Source: Sneathiella chinensis (GTDB taxonomy: Bacteria; Pseudomonadota; Alphaproteobacteria; Sneathiellales; Sneathiellaceae). Taken from it: DNA of 64,000 bases. Every line of letters starts with the position of its first letter. Position 1 is the stretch's first letter. A model generated the notes under the pieces. The model saw only the letters and a program-made list of their open reading frames with translations, made no database searches and was not told the origin of the DNA. Both the position numbers and the translations under genes were made by a program. The stretch spans positions 124,001 to 188,000 of the forward strand of contig NZ_VNWN01000006.1 in assembly GCF_012720115.1 (NCBI RefSeq). Reading direction: 5' to 3'. Shown here in pieces: positions 26,995 to 36,614 of the stretch.

Positions 26995-29103
26995 ATGAGT
27001 GAAACGCAACCAATTCTGGAATGCCGCAACCTGTGTATTTCCTATACAACGCGGTCCGGCGAGGTCCCGGCCGTGGTGGATTTCAACCTGAAAGTCATGC
27101 CCGGGCAGGGCATTGGCCTTGTGGGGGAATCCGGCTGTGGCAAATCCACCGTGGCGCTTGCGATCATGCAGTATCTTGGCAGTAACGGTTACATCAAGAG
27201 CGGGGAAATCCTGTTCAAGGGCCGGGACATGCGCGAGATGAGCGAAGAGGAGCTCCGGTCGATCCGGGGTTCCCGCATTGCCATGATCTATCAGGAGCCG
27301 ATGGCCTCGCTGAACCCGTCCATGAAAATCGGCGAGCAGTTGATGGAGGTCCCCCTCTATCACGAGGACATCAACCGCGAAGAAGCGGCACAGCGCAGCT
27401 TCGAGATGCTGGAGGCGGTCAAGCTGCCGGACCCGACCCGGATCATGGGGGCCTATCCCCACCAGTTGTCCGGCGGTCAGCAACAGCGTGTGGTGATTGC
27501 CATGGCGTTGTTGTCCAAGCCGGACCTGTTGCTTCTGGATGAACCGACAACGGCGTTGGATGTGACGGTCGAGCGGGGGATTGTGGACCTGATCAACGAG
27601 ATTTCCGCAGAGTTTGGAACCTCGATGATTTATATCTCCCACAATCTGGGTTTGATCCTGGATACCTGTGACCGGGTTACGGTCATGTATTCGGGAGAGG
27701 CCGTCGAGGAGGGCACGGTGCAGCGGGTGTTCACGCATATGCGCCATCCCTATACCCACGGCCTGTTCGCCACGATCCCGTTGCCGGGAACAGACAAGAA
27801 CGAACGTCCCCTTGTTCCCATTCCGGGACAGCTTCCGCTGCCACATGAGCGGCCGCAAGGCTGTTATTTCGGGCCGCGCTGCGCCTTCTTTGAGGATGGG
27901 GTTTGTAACGGGGACCATGTTCCCATGTCCACCGTGGCGGAGGCCGAGGGACATTATGTCCGCTGTGCCCGCTATGCCGATGTGAACTGGGAAGATCATG
28001 ATCACGAGGCGGTCGCCACCAAGTCGGTCAAATCCGGCAAGACCGTACTTCAGGTCGAGAAGCTGAAGAAATATTACGAGGTCGAGGAAGACCCGTTCAT
28101 GGCCATGCTGAGCGGCTCTGAGGCGCGGCAGGTGAAGGCCAACGAGGATTTGAGCTTTATCGCCCGCGAGGCGGAAACGGTGGCCATTGTCGGCGAGTCC
28201 GGTTGCGGTAAGTCCACCCTTGCCAAGGTCCTGATGGGGCTGGAGGAGGCCACGTCGGGCCGGGTGATCCTGAACGGCAAGGAACTTGGCAAGACCGATG
28301 TTCGAAGCCGCGAGGCCGAGACCGTGAATTCCCTTCAGATGGTATTCCAGAACCCGTTTGACACCCTGAACCCGTCCCATACCATCGGCAGCCAAATCGG
28401 CCGTGTGATCAAGAAGTTCGGCATTGAGACGGACAAGAACAAGATCCGCGAGAAGGTGGGGGAGCTTCTGGATATCGTCAAGTTGCCACGGGAATTTGCC
28501 AACCGGCGACCACGGCAATTGTCCGGTGGCCAGAAACAGCGGGTCGGGATTGCCCGCGCCTTTGCCGGCAATCCGTCGGTGGTAATCGCGGACGAGCCGG
28601 TTTCGGCACTGGACGTATCGGTTCAGGCGGCGGTGACCGGCCTTTTGACAGAAATCCAGAACGAGTTGAAAACCACCCTGATCTTCATCAGTCACGACCT
28701 GAGTGTGGTTCGCTATCTGTCGGACCGGGTGGTGGTCATGTATCTGGGGCATATTGTCGAGCAGGGCGAGACAGAGCAGGTCTTTGCACCGCCCTATCAT
28801 CCGTATACAGAGGCCCTGTTGTCGGCGGTTCCCATCGCTGATCCTGAAGTACAGCAGAAGCATATCGTGCTGGAAGGGGATATCCCGTCGTCGGTCAACC
28901 CGCCGTCCGGCTGTCCGTTCCATACCCGCTGTCCCCGGAAAATCGGTCGGATCTGCGAAACCGATGTGCCGCCTGTCAAAACCATGGAGGCCGGGCACAA
29001 GATCGCCTGCCATCTTGAGGACGATGTGCTGAACGGGATGGAACCGGTGATCACCATGCCGGATGACGCGGGCGAAGCGCCGCAGAACGCCGAAGTCGGT
29101 TAA
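26995..29103 (+). CDS. Double ABC ATPase (DppD-DppF fusion) of a peptide-class importer
   Basis: 702 residues with two nucleotide-binding domains in one chain. Each has a Walker A (GESGCGKST at about residues 44 and 401), a signature (LSGGQQQRV; LSGGQKQRV) and a Walker B (LLLLDEPTTALD; VVIADEPVSALD). Each half ends in the oligopeptide-type C-terminal extension with conserved Cys residues (CYFGPRCAFFEDGVC and CPFHTRCPRKIGRIC), which in relatives of DppD can bind an iron-sulfur cluster. It powers the importer encoded just upstream. Last gene of the operon; a weak GC hairpin with four Ts follows at 29107-29128. Confidence 0.93.
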   Translation: MSETQPILECRNLCISYTTRSGEVPAVVDFNLKVMPGQGIGLVGESGCGKSTVALAIMQYLGSNGYIKSGEILFKGRDMREMSEEELRSIRGSRIAMIYQEPMASLNPSMKIGEQLMEVPLYHEDINREEAAQRSFEMLEAVKLPDPTRIMGAYPHQLSGGQQQRVVIAMALLSKPDLLLLDEPTTALDVTVERGIVDLINEISAEFGTSMIYISHNLGLILDTCDRVTVMYSGEAVEEGTVQRVFTHMRHPYTHGLFATIPLPGTDKNERPLVPIPGQLPLPHERPQGCYFGPRCAFFEDGVCNGDHVPMSTVAEAEGHYVRCARYADVNWEDHDHEAVATKSVKSGKTVLQVEKLKKYYEVEEDPFMAMLSGSEARQVKANEDLSFIAREAETVAIVGESGCGKSTLAKVLMGLEEATSGRVILNGKELGKTDVRSREAETVNSLQMVFQNPFDTLNPSHTIGSQIGRVIKKFGIETDKNKIREKVGELLDIVKLPREFANRRPRQLSGGQKQRVGIARAFAGNPSVVIADEPVSALDVSVQAAVTGLLTEIQNELKTTLIFISHDLSVVRYLSDRVVVMYLGHIVEQGETEQVFAPPYHPYTEALLSAVPIADPEVQQKHIVLEGDIPSSVNPPSGCPFHTRCPRKIGRICETDVPPVKTMEAGHKIACHLEDDVLNGMEPVITMPDDAGEAPQNAEVG

Positions 29104-29191
29104 GGGCACCGGATCGCCGCCGGTTTTACCCTTTATTTACCCTGAATTGTTATGAATTTCCCCATTGATAAATGTCAGTGGCACGAGGTTC

Positions 29192-29995
29192 ATGACAATT
29201 CAGGCGGTTTCTTCATCGGACATTTATGTGGTGCAAACCCAGTTCGATGGCGCGTGGCGAAGTTTCAGGAAATATGTGGGGCAGGACAAAGCCGTGGACC
29301 TTGCCGAGGAACTGGCCCGTGAATGGGGCCAGCGGCGCGTGCGCATTCTGGTCGGACGGTATGATCCTGAAACGCAGCGTCGCCGGTACACGGCCTTTTC
29401 CAGCGAAATGATCGAACACTTTGGCGGCAGGGGCAGGAAAGCGCCTTGGGCCAACCGGTTGGCGCGCCCATTTGCCGGGCGCAAGGCGATGCTGGGGACA
29501 TCGGTTGCGGGCGGAGCCCTTCTGCTGGCGGCGCTGTTGGTGGGCGGACTGGCGTTCTCCCCCCTATCACAGGCTGACAATAGCGGGCAGGGGGCACCGG
29601 CACAGGCCGCCCCTGAAAAAGGTGAAGCCGAGGGTGTGTCCCCGCTGGAAGCGCGTTTTTCAGAACTGACCCGGCGCAGCTATTCAAGGCCGATCCGTCT
29701 TCCCCATGTGCCTGTGCGCCTGCAGGGGGACTGGAGCCGGAACTGCCTGTCGGGTATTCAGGAATATCAGATCAAACAGGATACCCTTGTGCGGTTTGAA
29801 GGGGCGCTGGCACTGGATGCGCCGCTGTCCTCTGTCCTGCAATCGGGGCAGGTGTACGGATTGCTGACCGGAGGCGGGGAGTTGCGCGTCTTTGAAATGG
29901 TGGGCGTGGATCGCCTGAAGGCGGTTGGGGTGGTGACGGCCAGTGGCCTGTTTACCCCGGCAGCGGACGGGCCGGAACTGCATCGCTGTCTTTAG
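29192..29995 (+). CDS. Uncharacterised single-span membrane protein
   Basis: 267 residues from the ATG at 29192 (GAGG 3 bases upstream); a TTG nine codons earlier is possible. I do not recognise the family. Residues 1-75 form a compact basic domain (YVVQTQFDGAWRSFRKYVG, ARILVGRYDPETQRRR-like text), residues about 98-120 a hydrophobic span, and the rest a periplasmic domain with two Cys (NCLSG and the penultimate HRC). One might expect a disulfide between them. It sits alone between the ABC operon and the end of the SUF operon and has its own terminator, so it is probably monocistronic. Confidence 0.7.
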   Translation: MTIQAVSSSDIYVVQTQFDGAWRSFRKYVGQDKAVDLAEELAREWGQRRVRILVGRYDPETQRRRYTAFSSEMIEHFGGRGRKAPWANRLARPFAGRKAMLGTSVAGGALLLAALLVGGLAFSPLSQADNSGQGAPAQAAPEKGEAEGVSPLEARFSELTRRSYSRPIRLPHVPVRLQGDWSRNCLSGIQEYQIKQDTLVRFEGALALDAPLSSVLQSGQVYGLLTGGGELRVFEMVGVDRLKAVGVVTASGLFTPAADGPELHRCL

Positions 29996-30024
29996 GAGCA
30001 GGTTGATAGGCCCTTTTAAAGGGT

Positions 30025-30061
30025 CAGGACGGCCGGGAAGCCCGCAACCGTCCTGTTTTTC
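30025..30061 (+). terminator. Rho-independent terminator
   Basis: CAGGACGG (30025-30032) pairs with CCGTCCTG (30048-30055), followed by TTTTT. It ends the single-span membrane protein transcript and lies just before the convergent sufA stop. Confidence 0.8.
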
Positions 30062-30077
30062 TGTAGGGAATTTCCGC

Positions 30078-30416
30078 CTAGACGTGGAAGGAGGAGCCGC
30101 AGCCGCAGCGCCCTTTCTCGTTCGGGTTCTCGAACGTGAAGCGGGACTGAAGACCTTCTTCCAGCCAATCCATTTCCGTGCCCTGAACATAGGGAATGGC
30201 GTCCTGATTGATCAGTAACCTGACATCGCCGCTTTCCACGATGGCATCATCCGCCTTTTCATCGGTGGCATAGTCCATGGTGTAGCTGAGACCATTGCAG
30301 CCGGTATTGGTGATCCCGATCCTGAGCCCAATGGGGGTATCGGCACTTTGGGATAACAGGGTGCGAATGCGGGCAGCCGCCTTGTCCGTCAGTGTCATAA
30401 TCTGTGTATCACTCAT
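30078..30416 (-). CDS. sufA: SUF A-type iron-sulfur carrier protein
   Basis: 112 residues from the ATG at 30416, which has GAAGGG at 6 bases; longer starts run through the preceding gene. HesB/IscA/SufA family: Cys40 in NTGCNGLSY and the C-terminal pair in GRCGCGSSFHV are the three conserved cluster ligands. It receives or carries Fe-S clusters from the SufBCD scaffold to target proteins. Last gene of the SUF operon, 19 bases after the DUF59 gene. Confidence 0.94.
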   Translation of the reverse strand: MSDTQIMTLTDKAAARIRTLLSQSADTPIGLRIGITNTGCNGLSYTMDYATDEKADDAIVESGDVRLLINQDAIPYVQGTEMDWLEEGLQSRFTFENPNEKGRCGCGSSFHV

Positions 30417-30435
30417 AACAAACCCTTCCATCCTA

Positions 30436-30804
30436 CTAAAACATACCAAGATCAAGTTTTGCCGCTTCGGACATGTTGTCCGGTGTCCACGGCGGATCCC
30501 ACAGGATTTCCACCTCAACCTCGCCAATCCCGTCCACCGGGCTGACCGCATCCCTGACCCAGTTCGGAATTTCACCGGCAACCGGGCAACCGGGGGCAGT
30601 CAGTGTCATGCCGATATAGGTATTCCCGTCGGCATCAATATCAATGACATAAATCAGGCCCAGATCATAGATGCTGACCGGTATTTCCGGATCGAACACT
30701 GTCCGCAGCGCCGCAATCACCGGTTCCTCCAGCGGGGAGGAACTGGTTCCCTCCACATAGGGGCCGGTGGCCACGGGTCGTTCTATTTTTTCCATTGTCG
30801 TCAT
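30436..30804 (-). CDS. sufT: SufT-type DUF59/MIP18 iron-sulfur assembly protein
   Basis: 122 residues. The MIP18/DUF59 core shows VFDPEIPVSIYDLGLIY and MTLTAPGCPVAGEIP with the conserved Cys. SufT proteins act in maturation of Fe-S proteins downstream of cluster assembly and are usually encoded in suf operons of this type, as here between sufU and sufA. The 25-residue N-terminal extension is polar and Pro-rich. Its exact client proteins are not shown by the sequence. Confidence 0.92.
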   Translation of the reverse strand: MTTMEKIERPVATGPYVEGTSSSPLEEPVIAALRTVFDPEIPVSIYDLGLIYVIDIDADGNTYIGMTLTAPGCPVAGEIPNWVRDAVSPVDGIGEVEVEILWDPPWTPDNMSEAAKLDLGMF

Positions 30805-30819
30805 AACCGTTCACATCAC

Positions 30820-31275
30820 TTATTCGGTTGTCGCTTCGTGGTTGCCTTTCAGGGCCGCCTCAAGGGCATGCCAGGACAGGGTGGCGCATTTCACACGCAT
30901 GGGAAAGGCCTTGACCCCGGCCAGAACCATCAGCTTCTCGGCCTCTTCATCGGCGCCCAGTTCTTCGGTTGCACCGGTCACCAGATCATGAAAAGACCGG
31001 AACAGGGCATGGGCCTCGTCGGCAGTTTTTCCCTTCACAAGTTCTGTCAGCATGGACGCGGAAGCCATTGAAATGGCACATCCTTTTCCTTCAAAGGCTG
31101 CTTTTTCAATAAGGCCGTTTTCGTTCAGGGTGAGGAACACGTCAATCGTGTCGCCGCAAAGCGGATTGTATCCATGCGCCTCGCAGGTAACCGTCTCGGG
31201 CCGTCCAAAGTTCCGGGGATGCTTTGAATGGTCAAGAATGACTTCCTGATAAAGTTCCCTGAGCGTGTCCTGCAT
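30820..31275 (-). CDS. sufU: SufU/IscU-like scaffold or sulfur acceptor
   Basis: 151 residues. Conserved Cys40 and Asp42 (NPLCGDTIDV), Cys66 (GKGCAISMASAS) and Cys130 (VKCATLSWHAL) match the SufU family, which accepts persulfide sulfur from SufS and in Gram-positive bacteria uses a bound zinc for sulfur transfer. The ATG shares one base with the sufS stop (TAATG), so the pair is translationally coupled, which fits direct partnership. No IscU-specific LPPVK motif is seen. Confidence 0.93.
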   Translation of the reverse strand: MQDTLRELYQEVILDHSKHPRNFGRPETVTCEAHGYNPLCGDTIDVFLTLNENGLIEKAAFEGKGCAISMASASMLTELVKGKTADEAHALFRSFHDLVTGATEELGADEEAEKLMVLAGVKAFPMRVKCATLSWHALEAALKGNHEATTE

Positions 31276-32507
31276 TAGCCGAAGAACTCCTGAACCATCT
31301 GGATCGAGGCGACAAGGGCGTCGATATCCTCGTGGTTGTTATAGAGCGCGAAGGACGCCCGCACCGTGGACGGTACATCGTAGAAGTCCATCAGCGGCTG
31401 GGCGCAATGATGCCCCACACGGACGGCAACGCCGCTCTGGTCCACAATTGTGCCGATGTCATGGGGGTGAATGCCGTCCATGACAAACGAGACAATCGCC
31501 GCCTTGTTCCGGGCCTGCCCGATAATGCGGACAGAATTGATTTCCCGCAGCCGTTCCGTGGCATAGGCCAGCAGGGACTGTTCGTGCGCGGCGATCTTGT
31601 CGAACCCGACACTGTTCATATAGTCGATGGCGGTGCCAAGGCCGATGGCCTGAACGATGGGCGGTGTGCCTGCCTCGAACTTGCTGTGGCCGGTGGCGTA
31701 GGTGGTCTTTTCAAAGGTCACCCGGTTGATCATGTCCCCGCCGCCCTGATAGGGGGGCATTTTCTCCAGCCATTCAGACTTGCCATACAGAACACCAATG
31801 CCGGTCGGGGCAAAGACCTTGTGACCGGTAAAGACATAGAAATCCGCACCCAGTTCCTGAACATCCACCTTCATGTGCGGCATGGCCTGAGAGCCGTCGA
31901 TCAGGACCGGAATGCCCTTGTCATGGGCCGCCCGGATCACATCCTTCACCGGGACAATGGTGCCGATCGCGTTGGAGATATGCGTAACAGCGACGATTTT
32001 GGTCTTCGGACCGAGGAGCTTCAGATACTCCTCCATCAGGAATTCGCCGTTTTCGTCGATGGGGACCGCCTTGACAGTGGCGCCGGCTTTTTCGGCGGCC
32101 AGTTGCCACGGCACGATGTTGGAGTGATGCTCCAGATAGGACAGAAGGATTTCGTCGCCGGGCTCAAGGGCAAGACGACCAAAGGAATCCGCCACCAGAT
32201 TGATGGCTTCTGTCGTGTTCTTGGTGAAGATGATCTCGTCCAGACTGGCCGCATTCAGATGGGCGCGAACGGTTTTCCGCGCCCCTTCATACAGCTCGGT
32301 GGATTGCTGGCTGAGATAGTGAACACCCCGGTGCACATTGGCATAGGTTTCGGCATAGGCCTTGTGGACCGCATCCAGCACGACCTTTGGTTTCTGGGCG
32401 GACGCGCCGCTGTCCAGATAGGTCAGGCGCTTGCCATGCACGGTTTCCCCGAAAATGGGGAAATCCTTGCGGATGCGCTCGATATCAAGTGGTGTCATGT
32501 CGTTCAT
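31275..32507 (-). CDS. sufS: Cysteine desulfurase, SufS type
   Basis: 410 residues, PLP-dependent class V aminotransferase fold. It takes sulfur from L-cysteine for cluster assembly, releasing alanine. The PLP Lys is in YVFTGHKVFAPTGIG, a cofactor-binding Asp and Gln are in VLIDGSQAMPH, and the active Cys is in VRVGHHCAQPLMDFY, the type II (SufS) arrangement RxGxHCA. It follows sufD by 6 bases and is coupled to sufU. Confidence 0.96.
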   Translation of the reverse strand: MNDMTPLDIERIRKDFPIFGETVHGKRLTYLDSGASAQKPKVVLDAVHKAYAETYANVHRGVHYLSQQSTELYEGARKTVRAHLNAASLDEIIFTKNTTEAINLVADSFGRLALEPGDEILLSYLEHHSNIVPWQLAAEKAGATVKAVPIDENGEFLMEEYLKLLGPKTKIVAVTHISNAIGTIVPVKDVIRAAHDKGIPVLIDGSQAMPHMKVDVQELGADFYVFTGHKVFAPTGIGVLYGKSEWLEKMPPYQGGGDMINRVTFEKTTYATGHSKFEAGTPPIVQAIGLGTAIDYMNSVGFDKIAAHEQSLLAYATERLREINSVRIIGQARNKAAIVSFVMDGIHPHDIGTIVDQSGVAVRVGHHCAQPLMDFYDVPSTVRASFALYNNHEDIDALVASIQMVQEFFG

Positions 32508-32513
32508 GATTTC

Positions 32514-33797
32514 CTATGCCTCGGACAGCCAGTGACGGGAAAGGCCGTCGAAATAGACTTTCACCCGTTCGTTGCCCACGGTTTCCAGCACATCGGCCAG
32601 AAACGCCTCAATCAACATTTTCCGGGCGGATGCCAGCGGAATACCGCGAGATTGCAGATAGAACAGGGCCTGTTCGTCCAATTCACCGGACGTGGCTCCG
32701 TGGCTGCATTTCACATCATCGGCGTAGATTTCCAGTTCCGGCTTGCAATCCACGGCGGCATAATCGGACAGCAACAGCGCCTTGCTGAGCTGATCACCCG
32801 CCACATGTTGTGCATCCGGGAAAATATGGATTTTCCCCTGAAACACGCCGTGGGCATGATCGTCCAACACGCCTTTATAGACCTGGCTGCTGTTGGTGTC
32901 CGGCACCCGGTGCTCGGTCAGGGTGGTGGTGTCGCAATGCTGGGACCCGCGCATCAGGTAGGCACCGTTGAGGTGGCTTTCCGCCTCGCGCCCCAGAATA
33001 CGGGTGGTCAGTTCGTTGCGGGACAGTTTCGCACCGATGGACAGGGAAAAGTTCCGGTAATCGGCCCGTTCCGCCAGTTCGGCATCCGTGAAGGCAAGGT
33101 GGAAGGCCTCAGGGCTTTCCGCTTGCAGTTTGTAATGGTCGAGACGGGCATCCGCCGCGAGCGAGACTTCCGTCACCGGATTGCTGAAATAGGCGCCGGC
33201 CCCCACATGCCGCTCCAGCAGGGTCAGGGAACTGCCCTCTGCCAGTGTGATCACGTTGCGAAGGTGGCGACCGGTTTCCTGATCGCCTTCACTGCGGAAG
33301 GTGACGACCAGAATGTCGTCCAGAACCACCCCTTCCGCGACAGACAGCACAAGGCCATCTTCCATGAAGGCGGTGTTCAGGGCCAGAAAGGCCCGCTTTT
33401 CCTGGGATGGGAAAGACAGCACCGTCCCGTTTCCGAGACTATCCGCAAGCGAGGTTACGCTGATCCCTTCCGGCAGACCGTCCAGACGGCTTTCCGCCGC
33501 CGAGAAACGACCGTTCACGAAGACCATTTCGAAGCGGGCCTCAAACGGCTGGTCCGGGATGGCGGGGGCCGGGGCCGGGGCGACCCGACCTTCATTCGCA
33601 GTGGGCTTGGTCAGGGCCGTCAGGTTGGTGAATTTCCATTCCTCGACCTTCCGGTGCGGAAAGTCGAGGGCGGCAAACGCCTCAAGGCCCGCTCGGCGAA
33701 GGTCGCTCACGCTTCGATTGTCGGCGCCGGGCAGTTGCCGGGCGGCCGTGTCAAAGCGGTCGATATACCGTTGGGCGAGGGGGGTAAGAGAGCTCAT
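32514..33797 (-). CDS. sufD: SUF scaffold subunit SufD
   Basis: 427 residues. SufB/SufD family beta-helix core, visible in the C-terminal half: NGAYLMRGSQHCDTTTLTEH, SSQVYKGVLDDHAHGVFQGKI, then DVKCSHGATSGELDEQALFYLQSRGI, where His in CSHGAT is the conserved residue needed for iron binding at the SufB-SufD interface. The N-terminal 150 residues are diverged, as usual for SufD. It forms the SufBC2D scaffold with the two genes encoded just upstream. Confidence 0.94.
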   Translation of the reverse strand: MSSLTPLAQRYIDRFDTAARQLPGADNRSVSDLRRAGLEAFAALDFPHRKVEEWKFTNLTALTKPTANEGRVAPAPAPAIPDQPFEARFEMVFVNGRFSAAESRLDGLPEGISVTSLADSLGNGTVLSFPSQEKRAFLALNTAFMEDGLVLSVAEGVVLDDILVVTFRSEGDQETGRHLRNVITLAEGSSLTLLERHVGAGAYFSNPVTEVSLAADARLDHYKLQAESPEAFHLAFTDAELAERADYRNFSLSIGAKLSRNELTTRILGREAESHLNGAYLMRGSQHCDTTTLTEHRVPDTNSSQVYKGVLDDHAHGVFQGKIHIFPDAQHVAGDQLSKALLLSDYAAVDCKPELEIYADDVKCSHGATSGELDEQALFYLQSRGIPLASARKMLIEAFLADVLETVGNERVKVYFDGLSRHWLSEA

Positions 33798-33826
33798 GAT
33801 TGTGTCCTTTTTGCAGTATCGGCGCG

Positions 33827-34570
33827 TTATGCGGCGCTGATGGCTGCATACCCTTTTTCCTCAAGTTCCAGTGCCAGGGACTTGTCGCCGGATTTGACGA
33901 TTTTGCCGTCGGCCAGCACATGGACAAAATCCGGGACGATATAGTCAAGCAGACGCTGATAGTGGGTGATGACAAGCGCGGAGCGTTCCGGGCTGCGCAG
34001 ACGGTTGACGCCATCGGCGGCCACCTTCAGGGCGTCGATGTCGAGGCCGGAGTCGGTCTCGTCCAGAAGCATCAGTTTCGGCTCCAGCAGGGCCATCTGC
34101 AGAACCTCGTTGCGCTTTTTCTCGCCGCCGGAGAAGCCCACATTCACGGCCCGCTTCAGCATGTCGTCCTTGATCCCAAGCTCGGCGGTTTTCTCACGGA
34201 CCAGCTTCAGGAATTCCATGGCGTCCAGTTCTTCCTCGCCGCGGAATTTCCGCTGCGCGTTGAGCGCCGTCTTCAGGAAGGTTGCCGACGGAACGCCGGG
34301 AATTTCAACCGGGTACTGAAAGGCGAGGAAAATACCGTGGCAGGCCCGCTCGTCCGGGGACAGGGCCAGAAGGTCCTCGCCCATATAGGTTACGGAACCG
34401 CCGGTCACCTCATAGCCTTCGCGTCCTGACAGGACGTAGGACAGGGTGCTTTTACCCGCGCCGTTCGGGCCCATGACGGCATGGATCTCACCGGGGTTGA
34501 TGGTGAGGTTGATGCCTTTCAAAATTTCTTTTCCGCCGATTTCGGCACGGAGATCTTTAATCTCTAACAT
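33827..34570 (-). CDS. sufC: SUF scaffold ATPase SufC
   Basis: 247 residues, ABC-type ATPase of the SUF scaffold. Walker [16 protein letters not shown]-loop region [12 protein letters not shown], signature [15 protein letters not shown] (a SufC-specific form) and Walker [20 protein letters not shown] binding drives a change in SufBC2D that exposes cluster assembly sites. It is soluble, with no permease partner nearby. Gap to sufB is 59 bases. Confidence 0.97.
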   Translation of the reverse strand: MLEIKDLRAEIGGKEILKGINLTINPGEIHAVMGPNGAGKSTLSYVLSGREGYEVTGGSVTYMGEDLLALSPDERACHGIFLAFQYPVEIPGVPSATFLKTALNAQRKFRGEEELDAMEFLKLVREKTAELGIKDDMLKRAVNVGFSGGEKKRNEVLQMALLEPKLMLLDETDSGLDIDALKVAADGVNRLRSPERSALVITHYQRLLDYIVPDFVHVLADGKIVKSGDKSLALELEEKGYAAISAA

Positions 34571-34629
34571 AGTCCAGCTCTTAACTTCTTTCGCGGCAGG
34601 GTAAGCCTGCCGAATTGGTTATCCCGATA

Positions 34630-36099
34630 TTATCCAACGCTGCCTTCAAGGCTGATGCCCACCAGCTTCTGTGCCTCGACCGCAAATTCCATGGGCAGTT
34701 TCTGAAGCACTTCCTTACAGAACCCGTTTACGATCAGGGCCATGCTTTCTTCTTCGGAAAGCCCCCGCTGCTGGCAATAGAACAGTTGTTCCTCACTTAC
34801 CTTCGAGGTGGTTGCCTCATGCTCGATCTTGGCGGTCCGGCTCTGGTTCTCGATATAGGGAACCGTGTGGGCGCCGCATTTGTCGCCAATAAGAAGGCTG
34901 TCACAAACCGTATGGTTACGGGCATGGTCGGCCTTGCGGCCCATACGGACCAGACCGCGATAGGTGCTTTGTGCCCGGCCGGCGGAAATGCCCTTGGAAA
35001 TGATCGTGCTGGAGGTGTTTTTCCCCAGATGGATCATCTTGGTGCCCGTATCCGCCTGTTGCAGGTTGTTGGTGATGGCAATGGAGTAAAACTCGCCAAT
35101 GGAATTATCCCCCTGCAGGATGCAGGACGGGTATTTCCATGTAATGGCAGAGCCGGTTTCCACCTGTGTCCACGATACCTTGGCGTTCTTGCCGCGGCAG
35201 GCGGCCCGCTTGGTCACGAAGTTGTAGATACCACCAACCCCGTTTTCGTCGCCGGGATACCAGTTCTGGACTGTGGAATACTTGATTTCCGCATCATCCA
35301 GAATGACCAGTTCGACAACAGCCGCGTGAAGCTGGTTCTCGTCCCGCATGGGGGCGGTACAGCCTTCAAGATAGCTGACATAGCTGGCGTCATCGGCAAT
35401 GATCAGGGTCCGCTCGAACTGCCCGGTCTGGGCGGCGTTGATGCGGAAATAGGTGCTCAGCTCCATCGGGCAGCGCACCCCTTTCGGGATGTAGCAGAAG
35501 GAGCCGTCCGTAAAGACCGCAGAGTTCAGCGCGGCGAAGAAATTGTCCGTGTAGGGCACGACCGATCCAAGATACTTCTTCACCAGTTCCGGGTGGTTCT
35601 TGACCGCTTCGGAAATGGGGCAGAAAATCACGCCTTCCTTTTCCAGACGCTCGCGGAAGGTGGTGGCGACGGAAACGCTGTCAAACACGGCGTCAACCGC
35701 CACATTGGCAGCACCTTCAACACCGGCCAGCACTTCCTGTTCCTTGAGGGGGATGCCCAGTTTCTCGTATACGGCCAGCAATTCCGGGTCGACTTCATCA
35801 AGGCTTTTCGGCTTGTCCTTGGTTTTCGGCGCGGAATAGTAATAGATATCCTGATAGTCGATCTTGGGATAATCCACCTTGGCCCATGTGGGCTCTTCCA
35901 TGCTCAGCCAATAGCGGTAGGCCTTCAGGCGCCATTCCAGCAGCCATTCCGGTTCTTCCTTCTTCGCCGAGATGAAGCGGACAATATCCTCGCTCAGGCC
36001 GATGGGAGCGGTTTCGGCCTCGATATCGCTGACAAACCCGTATTTGTATTTTTCGGAAACAGACGCTACCTGCTCCACGGTTTCCTGGCTAACAGCCAT
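34630..36099 (-). CDS. sufB: SUF scaffold subunit SufB
   Basis: 489 residues, full length. The SufB core includes [19 protein letters not shown], the [32 protein letters not shown] segment with the Cys implicated in sulfur acceptance, and the C-terminal [29 protein letters not shown]. It is the main scaffold on which the Fe-S cluster is built. It follows the Rrf2 regulator by 3 bases and leads the structural genes. Confidence 0.96.
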   Translation of the reverse strand: MAVSQETVEQVASVSEKYKYGFVSDIEAETAPIGLSEDIVRFISAKKEEPEWLLEWRLKAYRYWLSMEEPTWAKVDYPKIDYQDIYYYSAPKTKDKPKSLDEVDPELLAVYEKLGIPLKEQEVLAGVEGAANVAVDAVFDSVSVATTFRERLEKEGVIFCPISEAVKNHPELVKKYLGSVVPYTDNFFAALNSAVFTDGSFCYIPKGVRCPMELSTYFRINAAQTGQFERTLIIADDASYVSYLEGCTAPMRDENQLHAAVVELVILDDAEIKYSTVQNWYPGDENGVGGIYNFVTKRAACRGKNAKVSWTQVETGSAITWKYPSCILQGDNSIGEFYSIAITNNLQQADTGTKMIHLGKNTSSTIISKGISAGRAQSTYRGLVRMGRKADHARNHTVCDSLLIGDKCGAHTVPYIENQSRTAKIEHEATTSKVSEEQLFYCQQRGLSEEESMALIVNGFCKEVLQKLPMEFAVEAQKLVGISLEGSVG

Positions 36100-36102
36100 C
36101 TT

Positions 36103-36576
36103 CTACTCCGTAACATTGGCGGCGGAAAGGGACGTATCGGTGCCCTTCGCCACATGGGTAAGAGGTTTCTGTGTGTCGTGGCACATATCGGCGAGGGTAA
36201 CTTCCTCCATCGCCGCATTGATGGCACGATTGATTTTTTCCCAGCCACCCCGCATGGGGCAGTTGGTCTCCACCGAGCAATCAAGGTCACTGCCGTCCAC
36301 GCAGGATGTCACAGCGACAGGCCCTTCCAGAACACGGACGATTTCCGCCACGGACACGTCTTTCGGCTTCCGGTCCAGACGATAGCCGCCATGGGCACCC
36401 CTGAGGGATGTCAGCAGCCCGCCCTTGGCCAGAATACGAAGCACCTTGGCCGTGGTCGGCACGGTCAGGCCCGTATGCAGGGACAGGTCAGGCGCATTCA
36501 TGATGCGGCCCTCAATCCTTGCCATTTCGGACATGATCACGACACCGTAATCCGTCATTTTGCTCAGTTTGATCAT
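36103..36576 (-). CDS. Rrf2-family iron-sulfur regulator of the SUF operon
   Basis: 157 residues, Rrf2/IscR family. The N-terminal winged helix begins MIKLSKMTDYGVVIMSEMAR; three Cys (92, 100, 106) in SCVDGSDLDCSVETNC form the likely cluster-binding loop, C-x7-C-x5-C, close to IscR. The C-terminal 30 residues are polar. It probably senses Fe-S status and represses its own operon when the cluster is present (inferred from IscR/SufR relatives). A large dyad covers the predicted promoter. The first ATG matches the family N-terminus, but has no ribosome binding site and lies only a few bases from the predicted transcription start. Confidence 0.92.
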   Translation of the reverse strand: MIKLSKMTDYGVVIMSEMARIEGRIMNAPDLSLHTGLTVPTTAKVLRILAKGGLLTSLRGAHGGYRLDRKPKDVSVAEIVRVLEGPVAVTSCVDGSDLDCSVETNCPMRGGWEKINRAINAAMEEVTLADMCHDTQKPLTHVAKGTDTSLSAANVTE

Positions 36577-36585
36577 CTTAAAATC

Positions 36586-36614
36586 TATATCGTACTAAAA
36601 TGGTCTCATATCAA
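36586..36614 (-). promoter_or_regulatory. Predicted sigma-70 promoter of the SUF operon
   Basis: On the minus strand TTGATA (36609-36614) is followed by a 17-base spacer and GATATA (36586-36591). The start site would fall near 36579, only a few bases before the Rrf2 ATG, so the transcript may be nearly leaderless. Confidence 0.6.

Noticed and set aside
31332-33944. An 870-codon open frame antisense to sufS and sufD, with a similar 728-codon one antisense to the double ATPase (26923-29109)
   Set aside because: They lie exactly opposite well-recognised genes, have no family resemblance and arise because TTA, CTA and TCA codons are rare in GC-rich genes.
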